A stretch of 64,000 bases of DNA from Aliiroseovarius lamellibrachiae (GCF_018599245.1 NZ_JAHEVJ010000005.1:248001-312000); one strand, 5' to 3'; counted from the stretch's first letter, positions 36,572-45,403 are shown. The notes: generated by a model from the letters alone, not told the origin. Program-made: numbers and translations.

Positions 36572-37323
36572 ACGCAGGGTGCCGGATCGCCACCCACAGC
36601 GTCACCGCTCCCCCCTCCGAGGAAAAAGATGGCCGCTTCGGTTCTGTTACGCACCCCAAGTTTGGTGATCACATGATGAATATGAAGCTTAATTGTGTGT
36701 TCTGACAAATCCAGTTCGGTCGCGATGGTTTTGTTTGGCTTTCCTTCAGACACCAACGCCAGGACCTCTCGTTCGCGGTCAGTCAATTCAGACAGATCCG
36801 CTTCACTGGGCCCCGACATATGCGCGCCCTTACCAGACGCCTGTCCCATTCCAATCAGCAATTCCTCTGGAATGTATTTGCCACCACATAAAAGCAACCG
36901 CATGATCGACAACCAAATGTCGAATTGCTGGTTCATCGGCAAGTAACTGATCGCACAGCGGTCACCTTTTGCATCCAGTGTTTTCAACACGGCATTCGCG
37001 GCACCAATATCACGATAGCCCAACACAATTTGGCATTGGTCCTCGGTCTGTTCGCAAGCGGTCATTAGATCTGGTAGCTCGTCTGCGAGCGCCTCATCCA
37101 CAATAACCGCAAGGATATTTTCAACCTGAATAGTATTTATGGACCGCAGGTCATCGACACTGTCGCATCGCTCAAATGCGACGCCATCGAATTCCACATT
37201 GGCGATCCGAACGATTTGTTCTGAAAAACTCAAGGCACTCCCAACAAAAACAACGCTGGGTGTGTTTGCCCCACTTTCAGGTCCATTAACATGCGCCTTC
37301 GCGCTCCTGTCCCCTCGTAGCAT
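36568..37323 (-). CDS. LuxR-family regulator, CsgD-like
   Basis: A 251-residue regulator. The C-terminus holds a LuxR/FixJ helix-turn-helix (ELTDREREVLALVSEGKPNK, then TIATELDLSEHTIKLHIHHV). The N-terminal half looks like a receiver fold but shows no clear phosphoacceptor Asp in the usual acidic cluster. This layout is that of CsgD, the matrix regulator of enterobacteria. GGGAGGA lies 7 bases before the ATG. It is divergent from the secreted-protein and T1SS operon, which it probably controls. Confidence 0.85.
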   Translation of the reverse strand: MLRGDRSAKAHVNGPESGANTPSVVFVGSALSFSEQIVRIANVEFDGVAFERCDSVDDLRSINTIQVENILAVIVDEALADELPDLMTACEQTEDQCQIVLGYRDIGAANAVLKTLDAKGDRCAISYLPMNQQFDIWLSIMRLLLCGGKYIPEELLIGMGQASGKGAHMSGPSEADLSELTDREREVLALVSEGKPNKTIATELDLSEHTIKLHIHHVITKLGVRNRTEAAIFFLGGGSGDAVGGDPAPCV

Positions 37324-37507
37324 CAAACGTCCTCCCTAAATGATCTGCTCAACCCTCCACTGGTGAAAAATACACGACAGCCCGAAATCAGCCGCCAATT
37401 CATAAAGAAAATCAAATAATGTAATCATATTAGACGATGTGTTTATCTACACAACTTGTCAAAAAGGTTAGATTTTGGCGGGGCTACGGATATCAAAACC
37501 TATCCAC

Positions 37508-37521
37508 TTGATCTGGATCAA
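37508..37521. promoter_or_regulatory. Perfect FNR box
   Basis: TTGATCTGGATCAA matches the FNR consensus TTGAT-N4-ATCAA in all ten positions. It is 185 bp upstream of the luxR start and 531 bp upstream of the secreted-protein gene, so luxR is the likelier target. It differs from the TTAAC-type boxes of the nir genes and suggests direct oxygen sensing by an FnrL-type protein. Confidence 0.7.
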
Positions 37522-37690
37522 TCACTCAACTATCCGGTGTATATTGTTGTTTTACAATCACTTAACAAAACAACTGCCGAATCTTTGGGCAACAATCACC
37601 TAGACCTTCCGTCTTTTTTGATCCGATTCGGGGCGATTCGCCTTTGTCACCAGCTCGCGAGTCGGTGAAAATTTCTCTCCTCAACCTCGG

Positions 37691-37705
37691 TTAACCATTT
37701 GTTAA
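37691..37705. promoter_or_regulatory. Perfect CtrA-type box
   Basis: TTAACCATTTGTTAA matches TTAA-N7-TTAA exactly, including the TTAACC start common in CtrA sites. It lies 347 bp upstream of the Gln/Gly-rich protein gene. CtrA controls motility and gene transfer agents in Rhodobacterales, so a link to surface behaviour is plausible. Confidence 0.6.
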
Positions 37706-38051
37706 TGCTTCATTCCAAGCCGTGAACAATTTGGCTAGTCACATTGTCCAGCTAGGTCCGCCGCCCCGGTTTTGCCACATTTGACCGGTCGCAACTGCTG
37801 CGACGCATCATCCCGATGCACTGCTGCCAAACGGGCCATATAGCCCAACGATTCACCATGATCAGATTACCAGTTGGCGATCCTGCAGTGCTTTTTACAC
37901 CGGGATATTTGTAACGAGTGTTTGAGTACAGCTGCGGGCCCAATGCCAATTTCCGGACGGGCTTGCGTGTTTATTCCAACTGAACACACCGACTGATGAT
38001 TGCTTTTGAAATGAGCGGCAATCCGGCGGTGACCAACAGGAGTATATTACA

Positions 38052-39737
38052 ATGGGACATCGTCCATTTTTTTACTGGCCGCTAGGTCATCAGAGCCAAG
38101 ATCAAGATCAGGGCCAAGGACAGGGCCAAGGACAGGGTCAAGGGCAACTTAACCTTCAAGGCCAGGGTCAAGGACAAGGTCAGGGCCAAGGACAAGGTCA
38201 GGGCCAAGACCAAAGCCAAAGCAGCCATAACGAAAGCTTCAACGCGAATGGTAATGGCAACGGCAACCTGAATGGGAACGGCAATGGCAACCTGAACGGC
38301 AATGCCAATGGCAACCTGAATGGCAATGGCAACCACAATGCCAACAGCAACAACAATGCTGCCAATAACGCCGCCAATAACGCGGCGTCGAATGCTGCTG
38401 CAAATGCTGCCAGCAATTCAGCAACCAACTCAGCCACAAACCACACAGATGTTGACACCAACGTGAAAACAAATGTGAACGTGAATGTTGGGCTGGACGG
38501 CTATGTGCCGACCGACGACGACTTTGCTGACATTGATCTGAGCCACAGCAACGCTGGCGATATCATTATGGCGAAGGGCGACCTCAGCTATGATCCCGGC
38601 AATGAAATGTCGGTTGATGATATCTTGAATGACTCGCTGAATGGCGCTGGGAATGACTCCGGTACCGTTAATTCCATGAGCAACAACCTGATCGACAACG
38701 ATACGCTTGAGAAAGCAGAAGTTGGCGGCAAGTTTGACAACAGTGGTAACGTCAATGGTGGCTCTGCCTCATCCGACGACGGCATTGATGTTGATCCTGA
38801 AGGAGGCTCCGGTGGCGGAGGCGCAAATGCCAATGGCGGTAACGCTGGTGGTGGATTTGCCCTTGGCGGACTGGCTGTATCCGGCGGCGGCGACGGTGGT
38901 GACATCGACGACGTAGACGCAGATGGTGGCGACGGCGACGATGGCGGCGACGGTGATGATGGCGGCAACTCTGCTGCAATCAGTGCTGGCGTTGGCCTTG
39001 GTGGTGCAGCTGCTGGAAGCGGCGCTGAAGGTGGCGAAGGCGGCGACGCTGGATCCATTGGCGCAGGCGGCGGCCTTGGTGCTGGCCTCGGCGGCGGAGT
39101 TGCTGGCGGTGGTGACGGTGGTGACGGCGGCGACGCTGGCGCAATCGGCGTAGGACTTGGACTGCTTGGTCTGGGTGGCGCAGGTGCCATGGGTGGCGAC
39201 GGCGATGACGGCGGTGACGCTGGTGCAATCGGTGTTGGTGCCGGTCAAGGCATTGGCCTTGGTGCTGGTGGGGATGCTGATGGTGGTAACGGCGGCGACG
39301 CTGGTGCCATGGCAGCGGCCCTAAGCTCGGCTGGTGGCTATTCTGCTGGTGCTCACTCTGAAGGTGGCAACGGTGGCGATGGCGGCAACGGTGGCGATGG
39401 CGGACACGCTATGGCAATCGGCGGCACAACCGGTGACGGTTATGGCGGACATGCCTGGGCCACAGGTGAAGCTTATGGTGGTGCAGCTGGCAACGGCGGC
39501 ATGGCAAGCACGGGTGCCGGTGGGGCATCAAGCGCTGGATCATGGGGTTCACACAACGGTGACGACGGTTATGTAACCGGTCATTCTGAAGCCTCGGCTG
39601 ATGGCATCATGAGCCAGACCGCGTTCAACCAGAGCATCGTTATGGGGGCCAACGTTCTGGGCAACACCGTGGACATGACCGTTGTGGGCGGCTCGATGAG
39701 CTCGACCTTTATCGGTGATGATGCCGACGGCGCATAA
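38052..39737 (+). CDS. Low-complexity secreted matrix-type protein (Gln/Gly, Asn/Gly, Gly/Asp repeats)
   Basis: A 561-residue acidic, repetitive protein. Residues 16-57 are alternating Gly-Gln, 63-130 are Asn/Gly/Ala-rich, 130-245 an acidic linker with NNLIDND, and 245-500 Gly/Asp-rich with GGDGGDAGAIG-like units about every 30 residues. The last 50 residues (QTAFNQSIVMGANVLGNTV) are more ordered and could be the secretion signal. No Sec signal is present. The GGxGxD start of an RTX nonapeptide appears, but the hydrophobic position is missing. With the T1SS downstream it is probably a type I substrate. A strong terminator follows. Confidence 0.75.
   Translation: MGHRPFFYWPLGHQSQDQDQGQGQGQGQGQGQLNLQGQGQGQGQGQGQGQGQDQSQSSHNESFNANGNGNGNLNGNGNGNLNGNANGNLNGNGNHNANSNNNAANNAANNAASNAAANAASNSATNSATNHTDVDTNVKTNVNVNVGLDGYVPTDDDFADIDLSHSNAGDIIMAKGDLSYDPGNEMSVDDILNDSLNGAGNDSGTVNSMSNNLIDNDTLEKAEVGGKFDNSGNVNGGSASSDDGIDVDPEGGSGGGGANANGGNAGGGFALGGLAVSGGGDGGDIDDVDADGGDGDDGGDGDDGGNSAAISAGVGLGGAAAGSGAEGGEGGDAGSIGAGGGLGAGLGGGVAGGGDGGDGGDAGAIGVGLGLLGLGGAGAMGGDGDDGGDAGAIGVGAGQGIGLGAGGDADGGNGGDAGAMAAALSSAGGYSAGAHSEGGNGGDGGNGGDGGHAMAIGGTTGDGYGGHAWATGEAYGGAAGNGGMASTGAGGASSAGSWGSHNGDDGYVTGHSEASADGIMSQTAFNQSIVMGANVLGNTVDMTVVGGSMSSTFIGDDADGA
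38097..38225 (+). repeat. Coding hexanucleotide-type repeat array
   Basis: The Gly-Gln tract is encoded by near-identical GG(C/T/A)CA(A/G) hexamers, grouped as 12-bp units such as GGGCCAAGGACA, in two blocks broken by a short LNL stretch. Such an array can change in copy number in frame by slippage or recombination. Confidence 0.8.
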
Positions 39738-39751
39738 GCCAAGACAACATT

Positions 39752-39790
39752 TGGGGCCGCGGATTTTGCGGCCCCAGATTTCCTTTTTTT
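39752..39790 (+). terminator. Strong terminator between the two substrate genes
   Basis: A perfect 9-bp stem (TGGGGCCGC/GCGGCCCCA) with a 7-base loop, followed 7 bases later by a run of seven T. It lies 14 bp after the stop and should make the first protein more abundant than the downstream secretion genes. Confidence 0.85.
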
Positions 39791-39885
39791 AAGTTGCCTT
39801 TTTAACTGCTGTTTCTTCGGGCTTTTGCCCGCAACAAAAAAATTTATGAGGATCGAGCGGCATTGAACCACGAGGGGTGGCTATT

Positions 39886-41943
39886 ATGTCTGCTGATTGG
39901 ACAACAGAGATGATTTCCCATTTCATTGGGCTATTTGAAATCTCTGAAGAACGTGCGCGACTGCGCGATGACTATGACCGTTTCAAAGCTGAGCAAGCAC
40001 GCGATGACAATTTTTCTGTTATCTCGTCGATGAAGGTGAAGTTTAAGGCACCCTATACGCTCAAGAAAATCGCACCTGTAGATAACTTCAAAGAACCTAT
40101 GGCGCAGCCGTTTCAAGCGGCCCCTTACTATATTCACGTCAATTCATTCGGTGACGCACCGGTTTGGCCCTTTTTTGCCACCACTTTTCCCGATGGTGTT
40201 ACCCCGTTGGGATACACGGTTGCAATCGACATTACCCAGACGCAACCCGCATATAATCTGACCCTTGATCCAGCCGGATCTGTTGCGACGGCGACGTTTC
40301 AAGCCAACTCCCTGATCGACAATGATTTGATTGTCGGTGACGGGACCATTGATTTTCTCGACCCAGAGCTGTTTCTCACGGATCTCTACACCTTGGCGCA
40401 TTTGGCGGGAAAACTGCAAAGCTTTGACATTGGCACTTTGCCGACGTCAGACAATAGCGCCACGGATATCGCTGAAGGTTGGAAAGCCATAGTTGAAGCC
40501 GCGCAAGAGGACGGCGCATTGCCGAATGCCCCCGCGGCGGCGGCTGTCTCGGTTCAATTTGGGGCCAGTGTCAGCGGCAACTATGTCAACGGCGAGCTGG
40601 TGGACGAAGTTCCAGTTCTGGCGGATCTCTTGCCCGAAAAGCTTTCGGTTGCAGACAACGAAGTGATTGAGGCGGGGACGGACGGGATTGCCATTCATGG
40701 CGAAGGCCTGAACGGTGTGGAAACCGACGCCCCCTCGTTGATCGCCGCAGAAGATACACCCAAAGTCTCACCTTACGAGGTTCCGGATGGCCACAATGTT
40801 CTAACCGGCGGCAACCAGCTGTTGAATGAAACGATAATCTCCGTGAACTGGCTTGATGCTCCGGCAATGGCCGTGATGGGCGACGTCTACGCCATCAATG
40901 CCATCAGCCAGATCAATGTGGTTTCGGACCTCGACACTGGGTTGGGGGCAACGGACGACGCGGCAACCCAAGCGCTGAACATCTCGCAAGTCACTCATAT
41001 TTCCAACCCATTTGCCCCCCAGGCGGGCGAGCTTCCCACCCATTGGGTTGTCGCAACGCTGCAAGCGGATGTGATCGCGAGCAATTGGGTAGAGCAATTC
41101 AATTTTGTCACCGACACAGACCGAGCCGAGGTGACGTTTACCGGGCAGGACACCTTCCTTCAGCTTGGTGACAACAGCATTGTGAATGCGAGCAAGTTTT
41201 TGGAAATTGGGTTTGGCTATGATCTGATTGTCATTGGCGGGTCGATCATCAATATCAATGCGATCGCGCAGACCAATATCTTGCTGGACAATGATGCGGT
41301 GACGTCAAGCGGTGGCATCCCCGGCGTGACCCACACCAGCGGCAATGTTATGGCGAATTTCGCCGCCATCCATAACTCTGGCATCGACCAATTCTCAATG
41401 TTGTCCGAAGACTTTGCTGCATCTCTTGCCGGTATTCAGGACGGATACGGCGCGATTGGCGATGGCTTTGAAGGGCTGGATGCCTTTTCCGGCGTTGGCT
41501 TGTTGCGCGTGCTTCATATTGAGGGTGATCTGCTGCAGATGAACTTGGTGAAGCAAACCAATATCCTTGGGGATGCGGATCAGGTGCATGTGGCGCTTGC
41601 CGATTTCTTAGGGGCGCATGATTCCGTAACGGTGAACACCGGTGACAACACCTTGATCAACACCGCCTCTGTTGGCACCTACGGTATCGACAGTGATGTC
41701 TATGTCGGTGGGCAGGTTTATTCCGATGCGATCTTGGTTCAAGCGGAACTGATCGACACCGACGCCGACCCCTTGGGCGTCAATCTGACTTCGGGTGATC
41801 TCGCCTCAGAAGCAGTGGCCTTTCTGGCCGACGACATGATTTCCCCATCTGAATTTGACCACGGCATTGATCCAACGATTGTGCCAACGACAGGAGAATC
41901 CACAACGAGCGCCCCGGACAGCCTCCAGGTAATGCTCGCATAA
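39886..41943 (+). CDS. Large repeat protein, probable second type I secretion substrate
   Basis: A 685-residue acidic protein without Sec signal. I start it at ATG 39886, with GAGGGG 8 bases upstream. After a helical N-terminus (about 1-60) and a unique region, a roughly 43-residue repeat occurs three times (about 308-350, 428-470 and 586-628): it opens with a G-(G/D)-N turn, has VxGG near the middle and ends AIxQxNIxxDxD. A shorter copy sits near 546. The NxLxDND element also occurs in the preceding protein. A beta-solenoid or similar fold is likely. The family is unknown to me. Confidence 0.75.
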   Translation: MSADWTTEMISHFIGLFEISEERARLRDDYDRFKAEQARDDNFSVISSMKVKFKAPYTLKKIAPVDNFKEPMAQPFQAAPYYIHVNSFGDAPVWPFFATTFPDGVTPLGYTVAIDITQTQPAYNLTLDPAGSVATATFQANSLIDNDLIVGDGTIDFLDPELFLTDLYTLAHLAGKLQSFDIGTLPTSDNSATDIAEGWKAIVEAAQEDGALPNAPAAAAVSVQFGASVSGNYVNGELVDEVPVLADLLPEKLSVADNEVIEAGTDGIAIHGEGLNGVETDAPSLIAAEDTPKVSPYEVPDGHNVLTGGNQLLNETIISVNWLDAPAMAVMGDVYAINAISQINVVSDLDTGLGATDDAATQALNISQVTHISNPFAPQAGELPTHWVVATLQADVIASNWVEQFNFVTDTDRAEVTFTGQDTFLQLGDNSIVNASKFLEIGFGYDLIVIGGSIININAIAQTNILLDNDAVTSSGGIPGVTHTSGNVMANFAAIHNSGIDQFSMLSEDFAASLAGIQDGYGAIGDGFEGLDAFSGVGLLRVLHIEGDLLQMNLVKQTNILGDADQVHVALADFLGAHDSVTVNTGDNTLINTASVGTYGIDSDVYVGGQVYSDAILVQAELIDTDADPLGVNLTSGDLASEAVAFLADDMISPSEFDHGIDPTIVPTTGESTTSAPDSLQVMLA

Positions 41944-41986
41944 TCAACTGAAACAAAATGGCTTTTTAGCAGGAGCACCATTTGTC

Positions 41987-44014
41987 ATGAACATCAAGAA
42001 TCCCTCGAAGACCGCCGAAGCCGATCCGAGTCCCAACAACAGTGACGGCCAGACAGCAACCGATGAACAAGGTACCAGTTCATTTCTGCTTTCCTCATCT
42101 CATCGCATAAATGAGACGAAGTCCCCTAGTGAGAGCAAGGTTGGCGGTCTCGAGGGACCACCAATTGAGGGCAACACAGGCCCAATTCTTCGCAAAGACC
42201 CCGAAACGAAAAGTGACGGGAATGGTGGTGGCGACGGGCCCACCCGACCCCGGTTTCACAAGCGCCTTGGCCCCGATGATTTCGCGCGAGGCCTGCAAAA
42301 CGGCGTCAATGCCGTCCGGCACAATCTTGCATTTGTGATGGTGCTGACCTGCGCCACCAATCTTCTTATCCTTGCGATCCCGGTCTACCTGTTTCAGATT
42401 TCGGACCGGGTTTTGACAAGCCGCTCGCTGGACACTTTGGTCATGTTGACCGTCGTCATTGCTGGCGCGGTTTTGCTGCAAGCCATTTTGGATGCCGTTC
42501 GTCGGTTCATCCTCATGCGCACCGCTGTTGAATTGGCCGCCCAGTTGGGTGCCCCCATTCTAAGTGCGGCGGCGCATGCCTCTCTTCACGGAAATGGACG
42601 AGAGTATCAGACCCTTGGGGACCTTGGACAGCTGCGTGCGTTCCTTGTCTCAGGCACTTTGATTTCATTCCTCGACTTTCCGTTTGCCCCTATCTTCATA
42701 GTTGCGATCTTTCTGGTGCACCCTCATCTGGGGATGATCGTTGTCGCGACTGCGCTCCTGCTGCTGGTGATTGCGATCATAAACCAGAAGATCACCGCCA
42801 AGCCCTTTGCAGAGGCGAACCTGGCCCAGTCCAAAGCCAACCTGCATTTGGATTCCATGTCGCGCAATTCGCAAATCATCAACGCCCTCGCCATGGTGCC
42901 AGAGGCGGTGACGATCTGGGGCCAAGACACGGCCGTCTCGCTGAAAGCACAAGTCAAGGCGCAAGACCGGAACATTATCACATCCGCAATGTCGCGTGGC
43001 GTTCGGCTGTTGACCCAAATCGGCATGTTGGGTTGGGGCGCATATTTGGCGATCAATGGAGAGATCACCGGTGGAATGGTCATCGCTGCATCCATTATCG
43101 CGGGCCGGGCTTTGGCCCCAATCGAAGGTGCAATCGAAGGCTGGAACGCGTTCCTTTTGTCCCGCGCCGCATATGGCCGCATCCGTGCGCTATTGACCCA
43201 ATCGACCGTTAAATTCGAACGCCTGCGTCTGCCGAAACCACAAGGCCGGCTGGACGTGGAACGCCTTTTGTTCGTTCCGCAGGGCACCAAGCAAGTGATC
43301 CTAAATGGGCTGAGCTTTCAGTTGAAACCCGGCGAAACCCTTGCCGTGATCGGCAATTCGGGGGCGGGCAAAACCACCCTTGGTAAGATGCTGGTTGGGT
43401 CGGTCCTTCCGACGTCTGGCAATGTTCGGTTGGACCTGATGGACCTGCGCAATTGGGATCCGCGCCAATTTGGCGAAAGCATTGGGTATCTGCCGCAAGA
43501 TGTTCAATTGTTCCCCGGCACCATCAAGGAAAACATCGCCCGGATGAAACCCGAAGCAACGGATGAACAAATCCATCGCGCATCCCAGCTGGCGGATGTT
43601 CACGGGATGATTGCCAATCTTCCGCATGGCTATGAGACGCGTGTGGCGGCCGATGGGTCGCCGCTGTCTGGCGGTCAAAAACAGCGCATCGCCCTGGCGC
43701 GCGCCTTTTTTGGCGATCCGAGGTTGTTGGTTCTGGATGAGCCGAACTCCAACCTCGATACCCATGGTGATCAGGCCCTGGCCCGTGCGATTCAGCAAGC
43801 CAAACAAAGCGGTATCACCGTTGTTGTGGTGACGCAGAAACCTTCGCTTTTGACCATCGTCGACAAGATCATGCTGCTGGCTGACGGCAATATCGCACTG
43901 TTTGGCGAACGCCAACAGGTGCTGGAACAATTAGCGTCACGGTCCCGTAGCGGCCAAGTCGCAAAACCGGCACCGAATGGTCAGCTTCAGCAAGGGGGGG
44001 CAAAAAATGTCTGA
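41987..44014 (+). CDS. Type I secretion ABC transporter (PrtD-like)
   Basis: A 675-residue fused permease/ATPase. Six TM segments (about 105-340) precede an ATPase with Walker A GNSGAGKTT, signature LSGGQKQR, and Walker B LLVLDEPNSNLD, as in PrtD/HlyB-type exporters. There is no C39 peptidase. The first 95 residues are a polar, low-complexity extension not usual in PrtD (about 570-580 residues), with NNSDGQTATDEQ-like sequence. The membrane-fusion gene starts in its last codons. Confidence 0.93.
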   Translation: MNIKNPSKTAEADPSPNNSDGQTATDEQGTSSFLLSSSHRINETKSPSESKVGGLEGPPIEGNTGPILRKDPETKSDGNGGGDGPTRPRFHKRLGPDDFARGLQNGVNAVRHNLAFVMVLTCATNLLILAIPVYLFQISDRVLTSRSLDTLVMLTVVIAGAVLLQAILDAVRRFILMRTAVELAAQLGAPILSAAAHASLHGNGREYQTLGDLGQLRAFLVSGTLISFLDFPFAPIFIVAIFLVHPHLGMIVVATALLLLVIAIINQKITAKPFAEANLAQSKANLHLDSMSRNSQIINALAMVPEAVTIWGQDTAVSLKAQVKAQDRNIITSAMSRGVRLLTQIGMLGWGAYLAINGEITGGMVIAASIIAGRALAPIEGAIEGWNAFLLSRAAYGRIRALLTQSTVKFERLRLPKPQGRLDVERLLFVPQGTKQVILNGLSFQLKPGETLAVIGNSGAGKTTLGKMLVGSVLPTSGNVRLDLMDLRNWDPRQFGESIGYLPQDVQLFPGTIKENIARMKPEATDEQIHRASQLADVHGMIANLPHGYETRVAADGSPLSGGQKQRIALARAFFGDPRLLVLDEPNSNLDTHGDQALARAIQQAKQSGITVVVVTQKPSLLTIVDKIMLLADGNIALFGERQQVLEQLASRSRSGQVAKPAPNGQLQQGGAKNV

Positions 44015-45344
44015 TCAAACAGCAAGCTTACCGGCTCAATGGTACGAAGATGTGCCACGGTCCGTGTCCAAACATATCATCTTTGGCATCACCCTGATGG
44101 CAGTTTCCTTTGGCGGTTTTAGCTTATGGGCCTTTCGTGCGCCTTTGGCGGCGGCGGTGATTACACAAGGCAGTTTTGTCGCCACGGGGCGCAATAAAAT
44201 TGTTCAACACCTCGAGGGCGGCATCATCAAAGACATTGACGTCAGTGAGGGGGACACTGTGGTGGCCGGTCAGGTTATTCTGACCCTCGATAAAACCTCG
44301 GCCACGGCCAGCCAACGCGAATTATTTTTACGCAAAGTCCGACTTGAAGCCAGCGAAGCGCGAATTCTTGCAGAATATGGTGGTGAGGACCGGCTTATTT
44401 TCCCGATTGAACTCGACAGTCTGCGCGCTGATTTCGAAGTCGCCACCATCCTTGACAGTCAACGCATCTCGTTTGATGTGGCGGTGCAGGGCCTGCGTAA
44501 TGACATCGCCCTTCTTGAACGTAATATCGACGCCTTACAGATCCGGTCCAGCGGTTACGCCACCCAACTTACCGCCACCCAAACACAGTTAGAAATCTTG
44601 CAAGAGGATTTGCTGAGCAAAGAAACCCTGTTGGAAAAGGGACTGGTGCGGCGCATAGAAGTGTCCGCCATTCGTCGTGCAATTGCCGAAGCTGAGGGCA
44701 GTATTGGGCGCCTCACTGCGGAGATTAGCGAGTTTGAACAGATCAGCAAAAAATATCAGGCGCAGATTGATCAAACGACCGGGCGTTATCGCCGGGCAGC
44801 TTTGGATGAATTACAATCCGTTCAATCCGAACTGGAAAGTGTGCGCGAGAAAAACCGCAAGGCGCAGGGAATTTTGACCCGATCCGAGGTGCGCGCACCC
44901 GTTGCCGGCACCGTGGTCAGATTGCATTATCATACCGTTGGTGGCGTGATCGAAAGCGGGAAAGCGATCGCTGAAATCCTACCTTCGGACCAGCCGTTGA
45001 TCATCGAGGCTCAGGTGCCACGCACAGAAATCGACAGCGTCAAAACGGGCCAGCCTGCAACGGTGCGCCTGACTGCATTGAACCAACGGACCACGCCTAT
45101 TTTGGAAGGCATGGTTTACTATGTGTCGGCGGATACGATCCCGGACAAGTCCAATGGGATTGTGCAGGAAGTCTATTTGGCGCGGGTCTCAATCGCGGCT
45201 TCGGAACTAAAGCGGGTGCCGGGGTTCACCCCCACACCCGGCATGCCGACCGAGATCATGATCCAGACCGCTGAGCGGACATTTATTCAGTATATCACCA
45301 AGCCAATCACGGACAGCATGACCCGCGCGTTCCGAGAGCAATAA
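44007..45344 (+). CDS. HlyD-family membrane fusion protein
   Basis: A 445-residue periplasmic adaptor: one TM helix (about 25-45), a lipoyl half (VVQHLEGGIIKDIDVSEGDTV), a long coiled coil (about 100-285), a second lipoyl half (RSEVRAPVAGTVVRL) and a C-terminal beta-barrel region. It couples the ABC transporter to an outer-membrane channel, which is not encoded here. It overlaps the ABC gene by 8 bases. Confidence 0.94.
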   Translation: MSDQTASLPAQWYEDVPRSVSKHIIFGITLMAVSFGGFSLWAFRAPLAAAVITQGSFVATGRNKIVQHLEGGIIKDIDVSEGDTVVAGQVILTLDKTSATASQRELFLRKVRLEASEARILAEYGGEDRLIFPIELDSLRADFEVATILDSQRISFDVAVQGLRNDIALLERNIDALQIRSSGYATQLTATQTQLEILQEDLLSKETLLEKGLVRRIEVSAIRRAIAEAEGSIGRLTAEISEFEQISKKYQAQIDQTTGRYRRAALDELQSVQSELESVREKNRKAQGILTRSEVRAPVAGTVVRLHYHTVGGVIESGKAIAEILPSDQPLIIEAQVPRTEIDSVKTGQPATVRLTALNQRTTPILEGMVYYVSADTIPDKSNGIVQEVYLARVSIAASELKRVPGFTPTPGMPTEIMIQTAERTFIQYITKPITDSMTRAFREQ

Positions 45345-45348
45345 ACAC

Positions 45349-45387
45349 CACCGCCTTCTGGCAATTTCCCCTGAGGGCGGTGATTTT
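45349..45387 (+). terminator. Terminator after the T1SS operon
   Basis: A 10-bp stem with one G-U pair (CACCGCCTTC/GAGGGCGGTG) and a 14-base loop is followed by ATTTTC, just after the HlyD-family stop. Confidence 0.65.
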
Positions 45388-45403
45388 CATGCGGTCCGCC
45401 GCC

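Larger units (their letters stand above)
37324..38051. other. 728-bp divergent control region
   Basis: No credible gene is visible between the regulator and the Gln/Gly-rich protein gene. The region is less GC-rich than its neighbours and carries a perfect FNR box (37508-37521) and a perfect CtrA-type box (37691-37705). A ribosome site CAGGAG precedes the right-hand gene. Confidence 0.7.

Noticed and set aside
38097-38225. CRISPR-like short direct repeats
   Set aside because: The units are 6-12 bp, have no unique spacers and stay in frame within a long coding sequence.
38082-39248. Long antisense open frames opposite the repetitive gene
   Set aside because: They arise from the biased codon composition of the repeats, code for Pro/Ala/His-rich runs and have no ribosome sites.
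38800-39480. RTX toxin or calcium-binding nonapeptide domain
   Set aside because: The Gly/Asp-rich segments lack tandem GGxGxDxUx nonapeptides; the hydrophobic position is Gly and spacing is about 30 residues.
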